The notes under the pieces are model-generated. The model saw nothing but the letters and a program-made list of their open reading frames with translations, did no database searches and was not told the origin of the DNA. Position numbers and translations under genes: made by a program. This document shows positions 17,945-27,566 of a stretch of 42,808 bases of DNA, piece by piece (position 1 is the first letter of the stretch; each line of letters begins with the position of its first letter). Where the stretch lies: NCBI GenBank assembly GCA_903851135.1, contig CAINNK010000037.1, positions 65,320 through 108,127 of the forward strand, given 5' to 3'. Source of the stretch: an uncultured bacterium (GTDB lineage Bacteria; Patescibacteriota; Minisyncoccia; Moranbacterales; GWC2-37-73).

Positions 17945-19621
17945 CTATTTCAGTATCCTTTTGGTTTTCACGTACCATTTGCTTACATCCACAAAACGAT
18001 CTGCTGGCATATTAATATTTTGAATGGTCATTCCATGTACTGAATTATTAACTGGGTATAAGTAAGTCGGACCATATAAAAAGACCGCTGGCACCTCTTT
18101 AGCTAATAACTCTTGAAATTTCTTGTAAGAATCAACGCGCTTGCTTTCATCTGGCTCCTGTCTAACACTTTCCAAAATTCCGTCCGCTTGACTATTGTCA
18201 AACAAGGAAAGATTAAGTCCCGGATCGCGTTTTTGACTGGAATGCCAAAATGAATAAAGATCCGGATTGAAAGTAATTGCCTGGCCAAACAAGAGACTGT
18301 CATATTCACGCGTTCTAATGTAGTTTTGTTGCAAATCAGAAACTGTCAAAATCTTTACATTCAATTTTGCGCCAACTTTTTGCCACTGCGTCTTAAGCAG
18401 TTCAGCTGTCTGAGAAAGTTCCGGCCAATCAGTAGTCACCAATTCAAATTCAAGCGTAACATTGTTTTTCTTTCTAAAATCACTGCCTGCTTCTTTTTTC
18501 CAACCAGCATCGTCAAGTATTTTATTTGCTTGATCGATATTCTTACTGACCTGAACTTGATCATTGTAACCATCCATCTGCGGAAAAAACGGTGATGAAA
18601 GCGCCACGCCCTTGCCACGTAAAACACTGCTAATAATTTCCTTACGATCAACACTCGAGTTGAGAGCTATTCGGACATTATCATCAGCCAATACCACGCT
18701 CTTGGTTTGATTAAAGAAAACTGAAAAATATCGAGGAATAATCAACTCGTGTATGTCCGTGCTTTTGACATTCTTGATAGAGCCAATTTTTTCCGGTGCA
18801 ATACTGTTCATCCCCATCACTTCTTTTTTGTTGTAAGCAGCGATAAGTGCGTCATCATCAGCGTAAAAATTGAAAGTAAAATTTGAAATATACGGACTGC
18901 CTGCATAAAAATCTTTAAAGGCCTTCAGGTGATAGGTCAAAATGCTACCCTGAGAATCTTTTTGAAAATCGGAAAACATAAAAGGTCCCGAGCCAATCGG
19001 ATGCAAATTATAATCAGCCAATGCAAATTTCTCAGGCGCAATATTTTCCCAAACATGTTTCGGCAAAATTCCAATAGTGAGATTTTCCAAAAAACCAACG
19101 TAAGGATTTTTCAACGTAAACACAATCTCGTGATCATTACTCACGCTAACATCAACCCCTTGCCAGCTTTGTCGCAACGGACTTTTGTAAGCAGGGTCCT
19201 GCAAAATGTTAAAAGTAAAAAATATGTCCTCCGCTGTGATTTCCTTGCCATCCTGCCAATGGGCATTTTTTCTCAGCTTAACTGTGTACTGACGTTGATC
19301 TTGCGAGACAGTGAAACTTTCAGCCAGGTCTGGTACGGCGTTGCCATTGTTATCATATTTAAAAAGCCCACTATACACCAGTTGCGTCAAATCACTATCA
19401 GCCTCACTCGTTTGAGACAAAAGCGGATTAACATAAAAAGGTTGCCCAACAGAACCCTCGATATATTCCCCTCCAACCTTCGCAATGGGCTTAGTCAAGT
19501 TCAAATAAAAAGTTCCCAACCAGGCTATCAGTGAAAAAGTTATGACAAGCAAAAGAGCCGACACGACTAATTTGTCTTTAAAAGAAAGCAAGCGCCCAAT
19601 ATTGCGCCAGTTTCTTGGCAA
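17945..19621 (-). CDS. ABC transporter substrate-binding protein, family 5 (peptide/oligopeptide)
   Basis: SBP_bac_5-type features: SQTSEADSDLTQLVYSGLFKYDNNGNAVPDLAESFTVS, KLRKNAHWQDGKEITAEDIFFTF, N-terminal hydrophobic segment. Confidence 0.92.
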   Translation of the reverse strand: MPRNWRNIGRLLSFKDKLVVSALLLVITFSLIAWLGTFYLNLTKPIAKVGGEYIEGSVGQPFYVNPLLSQTSEADSDLTQLVYSGLFKYDNNGNAVPDLAESFTVSQDQRQYTVKLRKNAHWQDGKEITAEDIFFTFNILQDPAYKSPLRQSWQGVDVSVSNDHEIVFTLKNPYVGFLENLTIGILPKHVWENIAPEKFALADYNLHPIGSGPFMFSDFQKDSQGSILTYHLKAFKDFYAGSPYISNFTFNFYADDDALIAAYNKKEVMGMNSIAPEKIGSIKNVKSTDIHELIIPRYFSVFFNQTKSVVLADDNVRIALNSSVDRKEIISSVLRGKGVALSSPFFPQMDGYNDQVQVSKNIDQANKILDDAGWKKEAGSDFRKKNNVTLEFELVTTDWPELSQTAELLKTQWQKVGAKLNVKILTVSDLQQNYIRTREYDSLLFGQAITFNPDLYSFWHSSQKRDPGLNLSLFDNSQADGILESVRQEPDESKRVDSYKKFQELLAKEVPAVFLYGPTYLYPVNNSVHGMTIQNINMPADRFVDVSKWYVKTKRILK

Positions 19622-19684
19622 AAGATATTTAATTCTGTTCCCCTTCTTGATACTAATAATGTTAGCGATAAAAAAATTAGCAGC

Positions 19685-19906
19685 TTATCGATTTTGAAAA
19701 ATAACCGAAGCGATAGCCAATCCAATAAAACAAACCCCTAAAAAGATAGCAGCGAAAAACAAAAATTTTTCCACACCTCTTTTTGTGTAATAGCCCCCGA
19801 AGTCTCCGCCAAAAGCAGCGCTAAGGCCGCTACCCCTATTTTGCAACAAAATAGAAATTATCAAAAGAACCGAGACAACAATTTGAGCGATAGTGATAAA
19901 TTTCAT
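19685..19906 (-). CDS. secG: Preprotein translocase subunit SecG
   Basis: 73 aa, two TMs, LLIISILLQNRGSGLSAAFGG motif. Confidence 0.9.
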   Translation of the reverse strand: MKFITIAQIVVSVLLIISILLQNRGSGLSAAFGGDFGGYYTKRGVEKFLFFAAIFLGVCFIGLAIASVIFQNR

Positions 19907-20061
19907 AAAAAATATAGGTTAGTGCATTTATAATTTGCTGACTATTCAGATTTAAACTTACCAAAAAACCTTGCCCACGTCAAGGAACATTTGCAATTTA
20001 TGGCTTTAAATAAGTCTTTTATAGATTTGCAATCTAAACAATTCAAAAAATTAAACCAACA

Positions 20062-20172
20062 AGCGAGCAGATTTTTTCTTTTTTCGCTTAAAAGTGGTTC
20101 ACCTTGATGTTAAAAAAGTTCAAAAGATAAAAAACACTTTCACTGGGATAAAAAGAAAAATGTCTGCGAGTG
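20062..20172. repeat. Palindromic intergenic repeat family P, copy A
   Basis: GCGAGCAGATTTTTTCTTTTTTCGCTTAAAAGTGG...AACACTTTCACTGGGATAAAAAGAAAAATGTCTGCGAG; near-identical blocks at 38472-38585. Confidence 0.8.
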
Positions 20173-20195
20173 AAGCATTATTTTGGTAAAAAATA

Positions 20196-21146
20196 TTAAT
20201 GACTAAGTCCCAACTGCTCAATTTTTTCTTTAAATTTTTCAAAAATAACCGGCCCATGAGGCACTGGCAAAAAAACCAAGGCATCGTCTTGGGCATAAAC
20301 CAAACTGCCCTCCTGATGAGTTTTTGGATTCCTGGAAATCTTTTTTTGCTCGATTCTTTTCAACCAGTTTTCCAGCCAAGCCCCACCAAGCAAGAACTCG
20401 CCCACCGTCCGGACAGTTCTTGAAAAAAAATCATCAGTCAACACTTTCATTTGAGACAGTTCCTGCAAATCATAAGTTGGTTTCATATTTTTGATCCATT
20501 GGTTTTTGATTTGAAACCGCTGATAAACCTCTCCGCCAAACAGTGGGGTCAGGAAGGTATATTCATTAGCGGAAAACAAATCTTTCGTCATTACCTCCAG
20601 TGATGACTCGGTCAAAAAATAATTAAGGCAAATTCGGTTAACAATTTTCTTGCCATATCTTCGCTTGCCAATGAGTTGTGCAAAGGCGGTCACCAAAGTT
20701 CGACCAGTCCAAATATGTCCAGGGCTAGTAACTATCAACAAATCCCAATCACTGTTGCGGTGGGCATTTTTCATAGCCAAGCCACCCGTGACCCCAATCA
20801 TCCTGACAAAAGGAATAAATTTGAGCCAATAGACAACTCTACCAAGCCGTTTTAATTTGCTAGCGGAAATTTTTTGATTCCTGATTCGCAGATCAACAAT
20901 ATCATTTCGACCTTTGAGAAAATAAAAACCATTGCGGCTTTCTAGATATTTTACAAGCTTATCACTTTGTAATTCCTTGATAAGTTGAGCTAATTCAATT
21001 TTCATTGATTTATCAAAATCGCCGGCATAATCAATGCGAATCAAATGTTTCCAAACTTCAAAGGCTGTCAACGGATAAGAAAATCCATCATAATATGCCA
21101 CCGTAGCCAGGATATATCTATGCAATTTTGAATGATTTTCTTTCAT
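20196..21146 (-). CDS. Nucleotidyltransferase-fold-like protein, function unknown
   Basis: VRMIGVTGGLAMKNAHRNSDWDLLIVTSPGHIWTGRTL resembles a nucleotidyltransferase GG/G-S-x(n)-DxD region; winged-helix-like N-terminus. Confidence 0.6.
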   Translation of the reverse strand: MKENHSKLHRYILATVAYYDGFSYPLTAFEVWKHLIRIDYAGDFDKSMKIELAQLIKELQSDKLVKYLESRNGFYFLKGRNDIVDLRIRNQKISASKLKRLGRVVYWLKFIPFVRMIGVTGGLAMKNAHRNSDWDLLIVTSPGHIWTGRTLVTAFAQLIGKRRYGKKIVNRICLNYFLTESSLEVMTKDLFSANEYTFLTPLFGGEVYQRFQIKNQWIKNMKPTYDLQELSQMKVLTDDFFSRTVRTVGEFLLGGAWLENWLKRIEQKKISRNPKTHQEGSLVYAQDDALVFLPVPHGPVIFEKFKEKIEQLGLSH

Positions 21147-21218
21147 GCTCCCATTGTAGCAACGGAGACTTAGCCTGTCATCTTCCGCCAGGGCATTTTT
21201 TGTGGCGTGATAAAAAGC

Positions 21219-22067
21219 CTATTTATCAAATTTTTTTTGAGATTTTCTTTGTAATAAAAAATTTTTGCCGGTCACCACGCTCTTGCCAGTTTTTTCTTCC
21301 AAAGCAACCCGCGCATCCTTGGCAATTCTGCCACCTCTCTTGGCTGGCACCTTGTTTTCTGTTAAACCCTTGGATTTCATTGTTTCGGCAATTTGGCGAG
21401 TTGAAAGTTCTGCCAAGGCCGTGAAGACGAGTTCCGCATCTGACATATGGTCACGTAAATTTTGAGTCTTGAGTTTTTTCAAATTTTTGTGTTCAACCAC
21501 AGTCAGGTCACTCCATTCTTGATGGATTATATTCGTCAAAATTGCAAATTCAGTTTGACCAACAACTTCACTGCTTTTCCAATAGTCCGTCAGTTTATTT
21601 CTGATTTCCTGGCCCATCATTCGTTGTTGAATCCAACTTTTGCTCCTGCCCTGCTTTTGCCAATATCCCCTTGAACGATTCAAGGCCTTTTCCGGATCAC
21701 TCATTTCTTGCATTCTTTCATAACCGACTTTCGCCAACCAAAGTTTAACTGGCTCAGCTTTTTTAGATGGCACCGATTGAATCAGGCGCAAAATGGTTTC
21801 CGTGCTAGCAACATCGGTCTTGTAAAATTTTCCATCAGCAGAAAACATTTTCAGTTGGTCACATTTCGTGACCAACTGACTTCCTTCATTTTTTAAGCGA
21901 TTCTTCAAGGTTGTCCAATAACTCTTGGCTTTTTTGAAATCCTCCTGTTCTATCAGAGCAGCCACGATATCAATCACAGAAAAAAACCAAGTTTCAGTTT
22001 TTTCGTCGTAGTGCCTGCGAATTTTGAAATTTTCAAAAATGGCTAGCGAGTTTTGATTTTTGTTCAT
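21219..22067 (-). CDS. BRO-N / DinD-like protein (DNA-damage-inducible protein D / antirepressor family)
   Basis: NFKIRRHYDEKTETWFFSVIDIVAALIE (Bro-N), RLIQSVPSKKAEPVKLWLAKVGYERMQEMSDPEKALNRSR..YWQKQGRSKSWIQQRMMGQEIRNKLTDYWK. Confidence 0.88.
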   Translation of the reverse strand: MNKNQNSLAIFENFKIRRHYDEKTETWFFSVIDIVAALIEQEDFKKAKSYWTTLKNRLKNEGSQLVTKCDQLKMFSADGKFYKTDVASTETILRLIQSVPSKKAEPVKLWLAKVGYERMQEMSDPEKALNRSRGYWQKQGRSKSWIQQRMMGQEIRNKLTDYWKSSEVVGQTEFAILTNIIHQEWSDLTVVEHKNLKKLKTQNLRDHMSDAELVFTALAELSTRQIAETMKSKGLTENKVPAKRGGRIAKDARVALEEKTGKSVVTGKNFLLQRKSQKKFDK

Positions 22068-22171
22068 ATTTTTTCACCTTACTTGTTTATACTGATATTC
22101 TATCACCACTAGCAAGAGCCGTCAAACCTGCCCGCTGGTAACCAAGAAATCAAATTCCGCTCACAAAAAAA

Positions 22172-22218
22172 ATTCTGACGTTCTTGCTCGCCCGCCTTTG
22201 GAGGGAGAATGTCAGAAT
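22172..22218. repeat. Long imperfect palindrome
   Basis: ATTCTGACGTTCT...AGAATGTCAGAAT (12/13 inverted repeat) around a GC-rich loop, followed by a T tract on the plus strand. Confidence 0.6.
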
Positions 22219-22395
22219 GTTTTTTAGAAATAACTTTCCTTTTTAAGTTACCAATAAAAAAAATATTACAATATACTGAAATGTTATAACGAGAATTTGT
22301 GGGCATTAAAAAAAATTGCAATTTTGGTCATATGCATATGAATGCAATGCAGGATTCTTCCAAGGGCGATCCTTGGCGGAATTCTTTTTATGAAC

Positions 22396-23463
22396 CTATT
22401 CCAGAAACATGTGGTCACAATGAATAAGCGCCCGAATTTTTTTCTGGCCCATAGAAGCTGAGGCTTTTTTTGAATCATATTGCGCAATTCCAAATCCGAG
22501 CTTCTTTTTTGCCTCATTCCTTATTTCAATCACATCACCTTTTTCAAAGTTTCCCTCAACTTTCACGATTCCAATCGGCAAAAGACTCACCGCCTTTTTT
22601 GAGAGTAAAACCTCTTGCGCACATTTATTCACATACACAATACCACGCGAAAGACCTTCAGAAAAAGCCAAGCGCCGTTTTGCTGCCGACAACTTCCGCT
22701 TGGGAATAAACTTTGTCCCAACAATTTTTCCCTCAACTATATCCACGATTATATTTGGTCGTTTTCCATTGGCTATATGCGTAACAATTCCTTGCGTAGC
22801 AAGTTTTTTAGCAATACCAAATTTTGTATGCATGCCACCGCGACCCAAAGCTGACTTATCATGGGTAATATATTTTTCAATTGATAAACTTTTTGTAAAA
22901 TCTATTTCTGAAATAACTTGAGCTTTAGGATCGCTAGGGTTGCCGTCAAGTACACCCTCAACACTTGTAAGCACAATTACGGCATCCGCATTTAATTGTG
23001 AAGCAATAAGCCCTGCCAATTCATCGTTATCAGTAAAGATTAATTCCGTAATAGCGATAACATCATTTTCATTCACAACTGGCACAACACTATCTTGCAA
23101 CAAATTCTCAAAACAATTTTTCAGATTCAAATAATGCTGTCTGTCTCGAAAATCCTCTTTTGTCACCAAAACTTGAGCACAGACATAGCCATATTTAGCA
23201 AAAATATCTGCGTAAAATGACATCAATTTTACTTGTCCGACAGCTGCAAAGACTTGTTTTTGAACAATACTTTCAATTTTATCATTCAGTTTCAACACTC
23301 CTCTTCCAGTCGCAACAGCTCCTGAGGTAATCAAGACGATTTCTACTCCGATTTTATTTAAAGAAACTATCTGTTTAACAAGCTGCGCTACCACGGTCGC
23401 ATTAAACTGTCCCTCTTTCGAGATAACACCACTCCCAATTTTCACAATTATTCTTTTGTACAT
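22396..23463 (-). CDS. proB: Glutamate 5-kinase with C-terminal PUA domain
   Basis: RIIVKIGSGVISKEG, VLITSGAVATGRGVL, PVVNENDVIAITE, FTDNDELAGLIASQLNADAVIVLTSVEGVLDGNP; PUA-like C-terminus. Confidence 0.93.
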   Translation of the reverse strand: MYKRIIVKIGSGVISKEGQFNATVVAQLVKQIVSLNKIGVEIVLITSGAVATGRGVLKLNDKIESIVQKQVFAAVGQVKLMSFYADIFAKYGYVCAQVLVTKEDFRDRQHYLNLKNCFENLLQDSVVPVVNENDVIAITELIFTDNDELAGLIASQLNADAVIVLTSVEGVLDGNPSDPKAQVISEIDFTKSLSIEKYITHDKSALGRGGMHTKFGIAKKLATQGIVTHIANGKRPNIIVDIVEGKIVGTKFIPKRKLSAAKRRLAFSEGLSRGIVYVNKCAQEVLLSKKAVSLLPIGIVKVEGNFEKGDVIEIRNEAKKKLGFGIAQYDSKKASASMGQKKIRALIHCDHMFLE

Positions 23464-23500
23464 AAAAATCTAACTTTTATAAAAATTTTTTTTCAAGCGA

Positions 23501-24592
23501 TTAAACTTCTGCTTCTTCTTTATTTTTATTTTTAATCAAATCCCCCACAAAAACACTGAGCGAAGTTGCAATCGGAATTGCAAGAATTGCCCCAAAAGAA
23601 CCGCCAAGTTTAGCTCCGATTAGCAAAGCTAAAATTACTACGATCGGATTAAGTCCCACTACTTTTTTCATAACTTGTGGCACGATGACATGACTTTCCA
23701 GCTGTTGAATAACGGTCAGCACGCAAAGCACTACCACCCCAGTCATCGGCGAAATCAAAAAACCAATAGCTGAAGCCAGGGCTGTTGAAATAATCGGCCC
23801 GAGATACGGCACGATTTCCAGGATGCCAGCCAACATCGCCAAGATGAGAGCGTAGGGAACTTTGAAAACTGAAAGGACTGCAAAATCGAGCAGAAAAATG
23901 ATCAACATCAGCAGCACTTGTCCGCCCAACCATTTGCCAATCTTACTTTTAATTCGAGTGGTCAGCGAAACAACGTAGTCATGCTGCGCTGTCGGCGTAA
24001 TGGAAACTAAAAATTTATTCATCACATCTTCCCTGACTGACATATAGAAAGTCAGTGCTAACACCACCAAAATTGAAATAAAGAAAGTCATCACACTAAC
24101 AGTGGTGGAAAAAATACTCCCGGAAGATTGTGAAAGTCCCCCAAGCGTGTTGCGCAAAAATTCATGGCTATCAAAAGCAAACCCGTATGATTGAGCATAT
24201 TGCTCAAAACCACTAAAGGTTGCTGTAAGCTTTTCCGCATAAACAGGAATATTGGTTGTAAACTCTTTGAACTGTCCCACCAACGGAGGAACGATAATTG
24301 AAAACAGCAGACCAATTAATGAAAAAAGCAACACATAAATAATGGAAATAGCAAAAGATCTTGGAATTTTCTTTCGACCCATCCAATCAATGATTGGATC
24401 AAACGTGGCTGCCAAAATGATCGACAAAAAGAAAAGGGCCATCACGTCCCTGACTAAATACAAAAACCATAGCCCCAACAAAATTGCGATGGTGCGAATA
24501 ATGACGCCAGTTGAAATGTCGATTTGTCTTTTGTTCATAGAAATCAAATAGTTTTCAATAATCAATTTTCCATAAGTATATGGATTTACCAA
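23501..24592 (-). CDS. AI-2E family (PerM-like) transporter
   Basis: Multi-TM, IVPYLGPIISTALASAIGFL, LESHVIVPQVMKKVVGLNPIVVILALLIGAKLGGSFGAILAIPIATSL. Confidence 0.93.
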   Translation of the reverse strand: MVNPYTYGKLIIENYLISMNKRQIDISTGVIIRTIAILLGLWFLYLVRDVMALFFLSIILAATFDPIIDWMGRKKIPRSFAISIIYVLLFSLIGLLFSIIVPPLVGQFKEFTTNIPVYAEKLTATFSGFEQYAQSYGFAFDSHEFLRNTLGGLSQSSGSIFSTTVSVMTFFISILVVLALTFYMSVREDVMNKFLVSITPTAQHDYVVSLTTRIKSKIGKWLGGQVLLMLIIFLLDFAVLSVFKVPYALILAMLAGILEIVPYLGPIISTALASAIGFLISPMTGVVVLCVLTVIQQLESHVIVPQVMKKVVGLNPIVVILALLIGAKLGGSFGAILAIPIATSLSVFVGDLIKNKNKEEAEV

Positions 24593-24597
24593 AATTG

Positions 24598-24672
24598 AGC
24601 GAGCATACTTTTTATTTTTTCACTTAAAATCAGTAGATTTTACTGGGATAAAAATAAAAAGGTATGCGAGCG
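24598..24672. repeat. Palindromic intergenic repeat family P, copy C (internally shortened)
   Basis: AGCGAGCATACTTTTTATTTTTTCACTTAAAATCAGTAGATTTTACTGGGATAAAAATAAAAAGGTATGCGAGCG. Confidence 0.75.
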
Positions 24673-24694
24673 ATTTAGCAGCAGACAAGAAAGA

Positions 24695-25963
24695 TTAAAA
24701 CTTCATCAACTGGGCAATTTTCTTGTCATTTTTGTGCGGCCCAACAATTGCCAAATTGAGTTTCTCTTTGCGGAAAATGTCTTTGGCTACTCGCAAAACA
24801 TCGCCGCTTGTCACTGCGTCAATTTTGGCAAAAACTTCTTTTGGCGAAAGAATTTTTTCTTTGTGCATCTCTTGATCAATGAAAAACATCGCCACATCAT
24901 CCGAAGCTTCAAAGCCCATCACAGAGCGTCCGCGAATATAATCTTTGGCTTTTTGTAATTCTTTTTCGGAAACTTTCTGGGTGGCAATTTTTTTGTATTC
25001 ATTCAGAATAACTTCAATGGCTTGTCCGAGATTCTTGTGCTCAATGCCGGCCTGTGTTCCAATGTAACCGCAATCTTGATAGGTGTCCACGCTAGTGTGC
25101 ACAAAATAGGCCAAACCTCTGCGTTCGCGAACTTCAATGAAAAGTCGACTGCTCATGTTGCCACCCAAAATCACTGACAGCAAGGAAAGCGCCCAACGAT
25201 CTTTGTGATTTTGATGATAAGCCCGAGCGCCCAAGATAAAATGAGTTTGATCAGTTTTTTTGAATTTAAGATGCACGCCGGCAACAGTTTGTTTGTCGGA
25301 AACTTTTTTGAATTTCGCCTCAGCGCCTTTTTCAAATTTGCCAAAGTATCCTTGCAATTGCTTAATAACTGCCTTTTCGTCAAATTTTCCAGAAATGCAA
25401 ACAACAGTCTCATTAGCCACGTAATATTTTCTCAGGTATGCCACAAAATCTTTGCGAGCAAAATTTTTGATCGTCTCTTTATAGCCAACGATATTGCGTC
25501 CCATCTGATGGGCGCCATACAAAAGTTTTTCAAATTCCTCCCCAACGCTGCGCCGCGGATCATCTTCATACATGCTGAGTTCCTGCAAAATCGGCCCACG
25601 CTCACGATCAATTTCCGCTTGCTCCAATTTTGAATTAAGAAAAATATCAGCAATCACTTCCAAAGCTTTGTCGACATGCCGGCCATCAACTTTAGCATAA
25701 TAAGCCGTCTTATCTTTCGAAGTAAACGCATTGAACTCTCCGCCAATCCCATCGAGCTCCTCTGAAATGGATTGGGCAGTTGGTCTTTTTTCCGTTCCCT
25801 TAAAAAGCATGTGCTCAATGAAATGCGAAAGGCCGGCTTGTTTTTCACTTTCATAGCGCGAACCCACCCCCACCATCACCATCACTGTGGCAGTCTGCGT
25901 TCCTTCCATCGGCACCGTCAAAATTCGCAGGCCATTTTTGAGAGTTGTTTTTTTATAGTTCAT
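24695..25963 (-). CDS. M16 family zinc peptidase
   Basis: LSHFIEHMLFKGTEKR (HxxEH), ELDGIGGEFNAFTSKDKTAYYAKV, RRGLAYFVHTSVDTYQDCG. Confidence 0.96.
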   Translation of the reverse strand: MNYKKTTLKNGLRILTVPMEGTQTATVMVMVGVGSRYESEKQAGLSHFIEHMLFKGTEKRPTAQSISEELDGIGGEFNAFTSKDKTAYYAKVDGRHVDKALEVIADIFLNSKLEQAEIDRERGPILQELSMYEDDPRRSVGEEFEKLLYGAHQMGRNIVGYKETIKNFARKDFVAYLRKYYVANETVVCISGKFDEKAVIKQLQGYFGKFEKGAEAKFKKVSDKQTVAGVHLKFKKTDQTHFILGARAYHQNHKDRWALSLLSVILGGNMSSRLFIEVRERRGLAYFVHTSVDTYQDCGYIGTQAGIEHKNLGQAIEVILNEYKKIATQKVSEKELQKAKDYIRGRSVMGFEASDDVAMFFIDQEMHKEKILSPKEVFAKIDAVTSGDVLRVAKDIFRKEKLNLAIVGPHKNDKKIAQLMKF

Positions 25964-27467
25964 AAATTTGCTTATATTTGTTAGCTATATAATTAACAAA
26001 ATATTTACTGCTTAATTCTTCTCCTGTTATTTCCATTATCAAACCGTTTGCAGAATAAGTTTTTCCGTGAATATGAATATTGTTTCTCAACCACTGCCTA
26101 AAATGCTCGAATTTTCCAGCTGCAAATTCTTTCTCTAAATTTAAAATTGATTTTTTAGCAGCATCAAAAATTTGAGCAGAATAAAGATTGCCCAAGGTAT
26201 AAGTAGGAAAATAGCCAAATGAGCCACCTGACCAATGAACGTCTTGCAAAACCCCATTTGCATCATTTGGCACGGTTACGCCCAAATATTCTTTCATTTT
26301 ACTGTTCCAAATTTTAGGTAAATCCTCAACTTCAATAGTTCCTTCAATTAAATCTTTCTCAATTTCAAATCTTAAAATTATGTGCAAATTATATGTCACC
26401 TCATCTGATTCAGTCCTAATTAAAGTAGGCTTTACATAATTTATATTCTTGTAGAATTCTTCCAGGTTTATATCACTAAATGGTTTTGGAAATTCTTTTT
26501 TTAATTTAGGATAAAAATATTTCCAAAAATTGAGATTTTGACCAACTATTTTTTCCCAAATTCTAGATTGTGACTCATGAATTCCATGTGAAATAGCCTC
26601 GCCCAAGGGTGAACCAAAATTTTCAGACAAAAGTCCCTGTTCATAAAGCGCATGTCCAGTTTCATGTATCACACTAGAAAGCGAATAAAAAAGATCTTCT
26701 TTTCTATATCTTGTTGTAATTCTCACATCTTCCGGGTTGAAACTTGTTTCAAAAGGATGAGTGCTAATATCCATTCTTCCGCAGTCAAAATTAAACCCCA
26801 TTTTACTTGAGACAAATTGATTAAGTTTTTTTTGCTTCTCAAGAGAAAATTCACCATACAGAGCTTTGGGATTTATTTTAATTTTACTTTTTTTAATCTT
26901 ACCAATAATTCCCACAAGAAATTCCCTTAATTCAAAGAAAATAATAGAAATTTCCTGAGATGTCATCTGGGGCTCATATTCATCCAGCAGTGCATCATAG
27001 GGAGAATCTTTAAAGCCAATCAACTGAGCTTCTCGCCTTTTTAATTCAACAATTTTTTTAAGATAAGGGACAAAAAGATTAAAATCAGATTTCTTCCGAG
27101 CTTCAGCCCAAACAGACTGAGCGTTAGAACAAGTTTCTGCCAGTTCTTTTACGAATTCAGCCGGTAATTTCTTTTCTCTAGAAAACTGTCGCCAAGTTTC
27201 ACTGAAAATTACCCTCTCATTTTCATTCAATTTTTTATCTTTTTCGAGTTTAGCTATTTTCTTTAAAAGTTTTTCAAATTCTGCAGAAATAAATTTCTCA
27301 TGAAAAATGCCGACCAAATTAGAAATTGTTTTCGCCCTAAAGGCAGCTCCTTTTTTCGGCATATAAACTTCCTGATCCCAATGCAAAAGAGCCACAGCTG
27401 AACCAAGATGACTCAACTCGGATAATCTATTTTTTAAATCCTCAAATAAATCTTTTCTTGTTTCCAT
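25953..27467 (-). CDS. M32 family carboxypeptidase (carboxypeptidase Taq)
   Basis: SVIHETGHALYEQGL (HExxH), GEAISHGIHESQSRIWEKIVGQ, DVHWSGGSFGYFPTYTLGNLYSAQ. Confidence 0.96.
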   Translation of the reverse strand: METRKDLFEDLKNRLSELSHLGSAVALLHWDQEVYMPKKGAAFRAKTISNLVGIFHEKFISAEFEKLLKKIAKLEKDKKLNENERVIFSETWRQFSREKKLPAEFVKELAETCSNAQSVWAEARKKSDFNLFVPYLKKIVELKRREAQLIGFKDSPYDALLDEYEPQMTSQEISIIFFELREFLVGIIGKIKKSKIKINPKALYGEFSLEKQKKLNQFVSSKMGFNFDCGRMDISTHPFETSFNPEDVRITTRYRKEDLFYSLSSVIHETGHALYEQGLLSENFGSPLGEAISHGIHESQSRIWEKIVGQNLNFWKYFYPKLKKEFPKPFSDINLEEFYKNINYVKPTLIRTESDEVTYNLHIILRFEIEKDLIEGTIEVEDLPKIWNSKMKEYLGVTVPNDANGVLQDVHWSGGSFGYFPTYTLGNLYSAQIFDAAKKSILNLEKEFAAGKFEHFRQWLRNNIHIHGKTYSANGLIMEITGEELSSKYFVNYIANKYKQIYEL

Positions 27468-27503
27468 AATTATAATTTAATTTTAACAAATATTAAACAA
27501 ACC

Positions 27504-27536
27504 ACACTTTGAAATAAAAAGAAAAACGTATGCAAG
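27504..27536. repeat. Palindromic intergenic repeat family P, truncated copy D
   Basis: CACACTTTGAAATAAAAAGAAAAACGTATGCAAGC matches the right half of copy B. Confidence 0.5.
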
Positions 27537-27566
27537 CTAAAAACCGCCTGAAAAAATTCTGTGAAA

